Below, one piece after another: positions 17,490 to 21,394 of a stretch of DNA of 21,394 nt. The notes beneath the pieces are model-generated. The model did no database searches, was not told the origin of the DNA, and saw only the letters and a program-made list of their open reading frames with translations. The translations under genes were made by a program, and so were the position numbers. Position 1 is the stretch's first letter. Each line of letters opens with the position of its first letter. The stretch spans positions 6,762,491-6,783,884 of the forward strand of contig BFEA01000008.1 in NCBI GenBank assembly GCA_003427395.1, read 5' to 3'. This DNA comes from Chara braunii. Its lineage: Eukaryota; Streptophyta; Charophyceae; Charales; Characeae.

Positions 17490-19501
17490 CTAGTGAGAAA
17501 TGTCAGCATAGTGCCGATTGAGGGCGGCATGGTCGCAACGAAGGTAGCTGCGACGGGTCTCGAGGGCACCACGTTCCTCGCGGGATAGAGCTCCGCGTGG
17601 AGGGACAAAACCTTGTGAGAGGTCTATCTGAGGGCCCGTGAACATGCGGGCACCCGCCTGTGCAACCCGAGTACGTGCACGACCCATGGCGGACATCACC
17701 ATCTGCAAGCGCTCGGCCACTAGGGCAGTATCGTCATCCAAGTGGTACTGGATGATGTCCTAAAGCTCGATGTCCTCGGGGGCATCCCCAAAGGTAGGGT
17801 CGAGCTCGACTGAGGCGTCCTCGCCATACTCAAGAGAACTGTAGTGCCGAGAGAATGACGCTCCAGGTAGAGTTGGTCCGTGAACGCGGCCGACAAAAGA
17901 GGATCGACCATGAGTAGTGTCGTGTGACTGGGTGGCGGCGGGGGGGGATCACGGAGAAGATAGGGCGTCGAAGAAACAACTTTGCATCTTCTGGTACTGT
18001 CGAGCAGCCTCGTAGGCCGGCTCTAAGGAGGCGAAGTTTTGTTGCCAAAGCTCGATGCGGTAGTCAATCAGAAGACTGACGACAAACCTGTTGGTCAAAA
18101 GGACCTTAGGTAGTAGGAGTGCCTCATCACAAATGAGGCATGCGTCCTGAAACATTCGGATGCGACGCTCTGGGTCTGCTGGTGTGGAGGACCGCGTCAC
18201 TGCATCTGTGTGACCCGATCTAAAACATCGGTCGCATCGTGTAGAGTGTCATGGCAGTCATGAAGGAACGAGGTGAAATTCGCGAGACTGGGAGCCTCAC
18301 CTGAGCGAGTACGATGAGTATAATAGTTCTTCTATGAAGAGAACGTGCTGCCTCGCAATTTAATTGCGAGCATAGAGCACCACAACTCCTAACTAGTGTT
18401 CGTCAGTGTGAGCACACGTGTGGCAGCCTGCAACGAATGCAACACACGAAGTGTACCATCGTAGTCGGGTATATCCGACAGGCGCACAAGGGTGGCACTG
18501 CTGTGCGGACGGCGAGTGGAGAGAGGCTGATGGGTCTGCACTGCAACGACAAATGTCGGGGCCGGTGCAGGGGTGGAAATGGTGGCAGTCTGTGGGCCGC
18601 GGCTGCTGGTGGAAGGTCCAGCAGAGGTGGAGGCAACGGCCACAGCCAACTGTGATGGAGTGGCGAGGTAAAACGGTAGAGGGGGAGGACCCGGTCGAGG
18701 GAAACAAGCCGGCACGACAAAGGTGGGAGGGGCGGTATAAGAAGAAGAAGGATGAGCAGCCTGTGAATGATGAGGCTGCCTCAGGGAGAAAATCTTCGCC
18801 TGGAGCTGTGCAACGGTGGCTTGTAAGGTAGCCACTTGCTAGATGCGCGGGATCAGAAGCAGAGTAGGCGGAGAGGGGACCCTATCAGGAGGAGGAGTAA
18901 CGAACTGTAAGGAACCCTGAGGTGGGAGTGAGGAGATGACGGAAGGGCAAGGACTCCGGTCCGTAGTGTCGGGATCGAAGCGAAAAGCTGGTAAGCCATA
19001 CCGGGATGAGTAAGTGAAACTGCCTAGCCAAATACCGGTATCTGTGCAGCAGCACCAACGATAGTGGCCGAAGCGCCAGGGCCCCACGGGTGTGCCGCAA
19101 CAGATGGTATACTCTGAGTGGCAGTGACACTCACCACTTTGGAGGCGGAGTGTTGGGCCGGACCCGTGAGGGCGGACGAACCACCACGTCTCTGTGTCTA
19201 GAGTCGTGGGGAGCCGGAGTGCAAACGGTAGGGGATGGGGTGTGAGAGCGGTGAGGAGAACCCTTGAGGCAGTGAACTTCAAGGGCGAGCACATTTACTT
19301 GCCCCTCCAGGGGAGCAAGCACATCGAGTCGCGCTTGCAAAGGTGCAAGGAGGGACGGAAGAACAACTCGAAGGTCCGTGGGTCCACAGAGGTCTGACCC
19401 TGAACCATCGGGTGGGTGGGCGCCTGGAAGATGGAAGACGCCGCGACGATCTCCCCGGGTGTAGTCCCGTCCGTGGGCGGAGGACATATGGGGGTAGACA
19501 T
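17490..19501 (-). pseudogene. Gag-like region, multiply frameshifted
   Basis: The proposed start is the ATG at 19499-19501 (STPICPPPTDGTTPGE), the first Met in the frame that leads into the element. Frames then switch near 19320, 19130, 18840, 18390, 18200 and 17900. Recognisable textures in order are a helical heptad-like segment (VLPSLLAPLQARLDVLAPLE, about 19400-19345), a second one (LQATVAQLQAKI) followed by a Pro/Ser/Thr-rich linker (18835-18400), and a helical capsid-like part (RRIRMFQDACLICDEALLL; EPAYEAARQYQKMQ; 18200-17950). Last comes a charged C-terminal part (VAERLQMVMSAMGRARTRV; EERGALETRRSYLRC). Gag would form the particle core. Identification depends on position upstream of protease and on composition. 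Confidence 0.6.
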
Positions 19502-19952
19502 GGCAGGAGGTGGAAAAAAAGGTGGGAAAAGAGATGGGTTGTGGCGTGGGGACAAGGGATCACCGATGAGAGGGAGGGGACCGCGGGAGCGGACTGGGTA
19601 GTCATGAGTCGGCTCGCGCCGTGACCAGCGGGTCGCGCATGAGAGGGTGTAGCCAATCCGGTCGAGGGGAGAGGAGTCGTTCAGGTCCACGGTGCCCGAA
19701 GGGAGGAGGTGGGAAAGGAGGGGGGTTAGCAGAACCCTAAACACAAGAAAAACCCTAACAAGAGTTTGGGTGGTTAGGGTAGGGTAGCGACGACCTAATC
19801 AAGAAAATAAAATAACAATCATGGAGGGGAGGGGAAAATAAAAATAAATAAACAGTGACATTCGAGATAAAAATTAAAAAAAATAACATAATTAAAATAA
19901 TTTACAAAAGAAGTAAAAAAAATGTGAAAACAGAAAGAATATTTATTTTTTT
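19502..19952. other. Leader-side DNA of the chromovirus, no PBS recognised
   Basis: By position, this should hold the 5' untranslated leader of the minus-strand element. CCCTAA-like strings at 19733-19785 are isolated and irregular. AT-rich sequence begins near 19800. I found no stretch complementary to a tRNA 3' end. Confidence 0.4.
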
Positions 19953-20002
19953 GGAATTTTCGGCAGCACTTCCCTATCCCTAATGGGGTCAAAAATGTGC
20001 CA
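19953..20002 (+). repeat. CGGCAGC...GGGGTC box, copy A
   Basis: TTTTCGGCAGCACTTCCCTA followed by TCCCTAATGGGGTCAAAAATG. Two further copies lie at 20775-20822 and 20873-20915 in the same orientation, each followed 15-40 bp later by CTAAGT and A/T-rich DNA. Confidence 0.8.
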
Positions 20003-20078
20003 AGAGGAAGGGGAGACCAAAAGAAGCACACTAAGTTTTAAAATGCCACAAATGATAATTTTTAAATAAATAAATAAA

Positions 20079-20170
20079 TAAACTAGGTTACGGGGGCAGA
20101 CGTCGGGGACCCCTCTGGATGTTCGACTTGTCTGGTCGGACAATTGGGGAGACGTCCTCCCGAGACAAGT
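20079..20170. repeat. ACTAGGTTAC box with palindromic GC-rich segment
   Basis: ACTAGGTTAC (20079-20088) follows a (TAAA)n tract and is matched in inverted orientation by GTAACCTAGT near 20701. The GC-rich segment after it contains ACTTGTCT...AGACAAGT and shares TCGGACAATTGG and GGAGACGTCC-type strings with 20640-20710. Confidence 0.55.
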
Positions 20171-20198
20171 ATGTCCAACCCTCTATATATTTATATAT

Positions 20199-20286
20199 AT
20201 CGTCACAAACAGAACTGCCCGGTAAACATTAGGCAAAGAAAGAGAAGAGGACAACAAACGAGGGGTTGTGACAAACTGTTTCGTCG
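20199..20286 (-). mobile_element. 5'-truncated second copy of the hammerhead-bearing repeat
   Basis: On the minus strand it starts CGACGAAACAG, which is the 3' side of hammerhead stem II, the GAAA core and the stem III strand. It goes on through CCCCTCGTTTGTTGTCCT and TTTACCGGGCAGTTCT to GACGATATATA, matching 7784-7868 closely. The 5' half of the ribozyme is missing: (TA)n replaces it directly (20288-20306), and (TA)n also follows the 3' end (20184-20200). Truncation at the 5' end with a fixed 3' end is the usual result of incomplete reverse transcription. This copy cannot self-cleave. Confidence 0.8.
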
Positions 20287-20306
20287 TTATATATATATAT
20301 ATATAT

Positions 20307-20640
20307 GATCTTTTTGTTATAGGTTCTCCCTCACATGAGGTACATGCCACAAAAGCTTTGACTCATTTGAGCCCATAGAAAAAAAGGTAAATCACTAAAG
20401 ATGTCTATGCCAATTTCAATCAAACACTTCTATCTTATGGGCGTTAATTTCAATCACACACCCCAACCCACCCCCCCAAGTCCCCCTTTCTCCATGTTCT
20501 GCAATTATTTTTTTTTTGCTCCAAATGAGCTGGATTTTTTTTTTATGGGGTCACCTCTTGTAGCGCAGCCTCTCCCCATTTTTTTTAATTTTTTTTTCAC
20601 TTTTTTTAATGGAGAAAATGAGCTGTCCAGGATTCCGGAC
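20307..20640. other. T-rich low-complexity spacer
   Basis: Many T-runs (for example near 20510, 20536 and 20580-20610) and a C-rich patch near 20460-20485. No gene recognised. Confidence 0.5.
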
Positions 20641-20710
20641 AACTCTGCCCAAGTTGTCTGTCGAAGACGTCCGACCAGGACGTCTCCGAATCGGACAATT
20701 GGTAACCTAG
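20641..20710. repeat. Tandem hairpins next to an inverted GTAACCTAGT box
   Basis: GACAACT/AGTTGTC (7 bp, about 20637-20660) is followed by AGACGTCC/GGACGTCT (8 bp, about 20666-20686) and then TCGGACAATTGG and GTAACCTAGT. The arrangement is a rearranged relative of 20079-20170. Confidence 0.6.
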
Positions 20711-20774
20711 TAAATAAATAAAGAAATGAGGAGGTGGAGGAGAGTGATGATAAATTAAGTGTTGAATTTTTCAA

Positions 20775-20822
20775 AAAGTTCGGCAGCATTTCGCTACCCC
20801 CATGGGGTCGAAGTGTGGCGTA
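20775..20822 (+). repeat. CGGCAGC...GGGGTC box, copy B
   Basis: GTTCGGCAGCATTTCGCTAC, then CCCCATGGGGTCGAAGTGTG. Start-to-start distance to copy C is about 92-95 bp, so B and C may be tandem units. Confidence 0.8.
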
Positions 20823-20872
20823 AAAAAAAATTGACTAAGTAAAATAGGAGAGAGTAGGGAGAAAAGAGAAAA

Positions 20873-20915
20873 TTTCGGCAGCTCTTCATTACCCCCACGG
20901 GGTCAAAATGTGCGA
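20873..20915 (+). repeat. CGGCAGC...GGGGTC box, copy C
   Basis: TTTCGGCAGCTCTTCATTAC, then CCCCACGGGGTCAAAATGTG. Third copy of the box seen at 19953 and 20775. Confidence 0.8.
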
Positions 20916-20975
20916 TGATAGCCGAAATAGCTAAGTCTTAAACACATATAGAGGTGACGCAGAAAAAAAAATGGA

Positions 20976-21150
20976 ATTTTCCTAGGCTACAAGAGTGGCC
21001 CGGGGTCACTTACCCGGCCGGGCTAAAAAAATATATATATATATTATTTTTAAAATTTAATTTTTATTCTAAAATTCGTGTAGAATTTCGATGTGACCCT
21101 GGGGCAAAAGTTGTTCAGTTTATCTCTCTGCATAACATAGTTTTTTTTTC

Positions 21151-21192
<42 letters not shown>

Positions 21193-21264
21193 AGGACCGT
21201 CCCTGGTCGTTACACGGCCTGGCCATCCGGGATCCGGGCAGCCCGGCTGGTAGCCTAGGAATTT
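20976..21264. mobile_element. Possible small element with inverted ends AATTTTCCTAGGCTAC
   Basis: AATTTTCCTAGGCTAC (20976-20991) is mirrored by GGTAGCCTAGGAATTT (about 21249-21264). Both ends are followed inwards by GC-rich sequence containing CCGGCCGGGC or CAGCCCGGCTGG and then A/T tracts. The interior holds (TA)n and long T-runs with no open frame. No target duplication was clear, so this may be a MITE-like unit or two inverted copies of a shorter repeat. Confidence 0.4.
21153..21189. repeat. Poly(T) run of 37
   Basis: Uninterrupted T-run, preceded by a 9-T run at 21141-21149. On the minus strand it would be a poly(A) tail, which could mark the end of a retroposed sequence, but the adjacent DNA shows no identifiable source gene. 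Confidence 0.9.
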
Positions 21265-21394
21265 AAAAAATAAATACAAATAAAAATAAAAATTATAAAA
21301 TAAAGGAGAAAAATGAGAAAAAAAATAGGAGGATAATATAACTCAAACGTTTAAAGAAACGAGAAGAGTTAAATCAAAAAGAAGGAAAAAAAAA
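21265..21394. other. A-rich low-complexity end of window
   Basis: A/G-rich with (TAAA)-like runs. Nothing recognised. Confidence 0.5.

Larger units (their letters stand above)
12636..19501 (-). mobile_element. Degenerate Ty3/gypsy chromovirus (internal region)
   Basis: Read on the minus strand, the order is gag-like region, aspartic protease, reverse transcriptase, RNase H, integrase, GPY/F module and chromodomain, as in Ty3/gypsy chromoviruses. Such elements copy themselves through RNA in virus-like particles, and the chromodomain directs integration to particular chromatin. Length without the nested insertion is about 6.4 kb, in the usual range. The coding region is split by many stops and frameshifts, and several catalytic residues are changed. 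No confident LTR, primer-binding site or target duplication was found, so outer limits are those of the coding sequence only. Confidence 0.93.

Noticed and set aside
19730-19790. Telomere-like CCCTAA / TTAGGG strings
   Set aside because: Only isolated, irregularly spaced units on both strands; no tandem array.
20954-21253. Open frame of about 100 codons with a phenylalanine run
   Set aside because: It reads through (TA)n and the 37-T run; the composition is that of the low-complexity DNA and no motif is present.
11700-21394. LTR pair for the chromovirus
   Set aside because: Comparison by eye of the sequence downstream of the chromodomain with that upstream of gag gave no shared block, primer-binding site or target duplication. 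The LTRs may be lost, highly diverged or outside the window.

Overview
This window looks like repeat-rich intergenic DNA of a eukaryotic nuclear genome, and I find no intact host gene. Microsatellites, AT-rich spacers, a decayed Ty3/gypsy chromovirus, decayed DNA-transposon-type coding sequence and a short plastid-type atpB fragment together suggest a photosynthetic streptophyte. A charophyte alga such as Chara is my best guess, but that is inference and nothing in the sequence proves it.

Layout. 1-640: unremarkable DNA, a (CT)n/(CTAT)n microsatellite and a hairpin. 850-1950: a GC-rich array of about 16 imperfect palindromes of roughly 29 bp, with longer units repeated every 230-245 bp; it produces long but meaningless proline-rich frames. 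2180-4975: two copies of a ~500-bp AT-rich repeat in opposite orientation, enclosing the broken remains of a gene (3100-4480) that I recognise by its motifs as a DUF7869-type, RNase H-fold transposase-like protein. 5200-6570: further broken reading frames on the same strand, possibly the C-terminal part of that gene and something unrecognised. 7636-7925: a fragment between (TA)n tracts that carries a complete type III hammerhead ribozyme fold. 7930-11340: AT-rich DNA with small repeats, a divergent ~170-bp direct repeat and a 34-codon atpB remnant. 11340-12600: spacer with strong hairpins.

12640-19501, minus strand: a Ty3/gypsy chromovirus in the order gag, protease, reverse transcriptase, RNase H, integrase, GPY/F, chromodomain. 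It has many stops and frameshifts, and a 448-bp element with an 8-bp target duplication is inserted in RNase H. I could not find a matching LTR pair. 19745-21394: AT-rich DNA with recurrent short boxes, palindromes and a second, 5'-truncated copy of the hammerhead-bearing repeat, again between (TA)n tracts.

Nothing here works as an operon or pathway; the window is a stack of mobile elements and their debris. The most notable signals are the hammerhead ribozyme and its truncated sister copy, the DUF7869-type transposase remnant with its inverted repeats, the palindrome array, and the nested insertion that can be resolved exactly.
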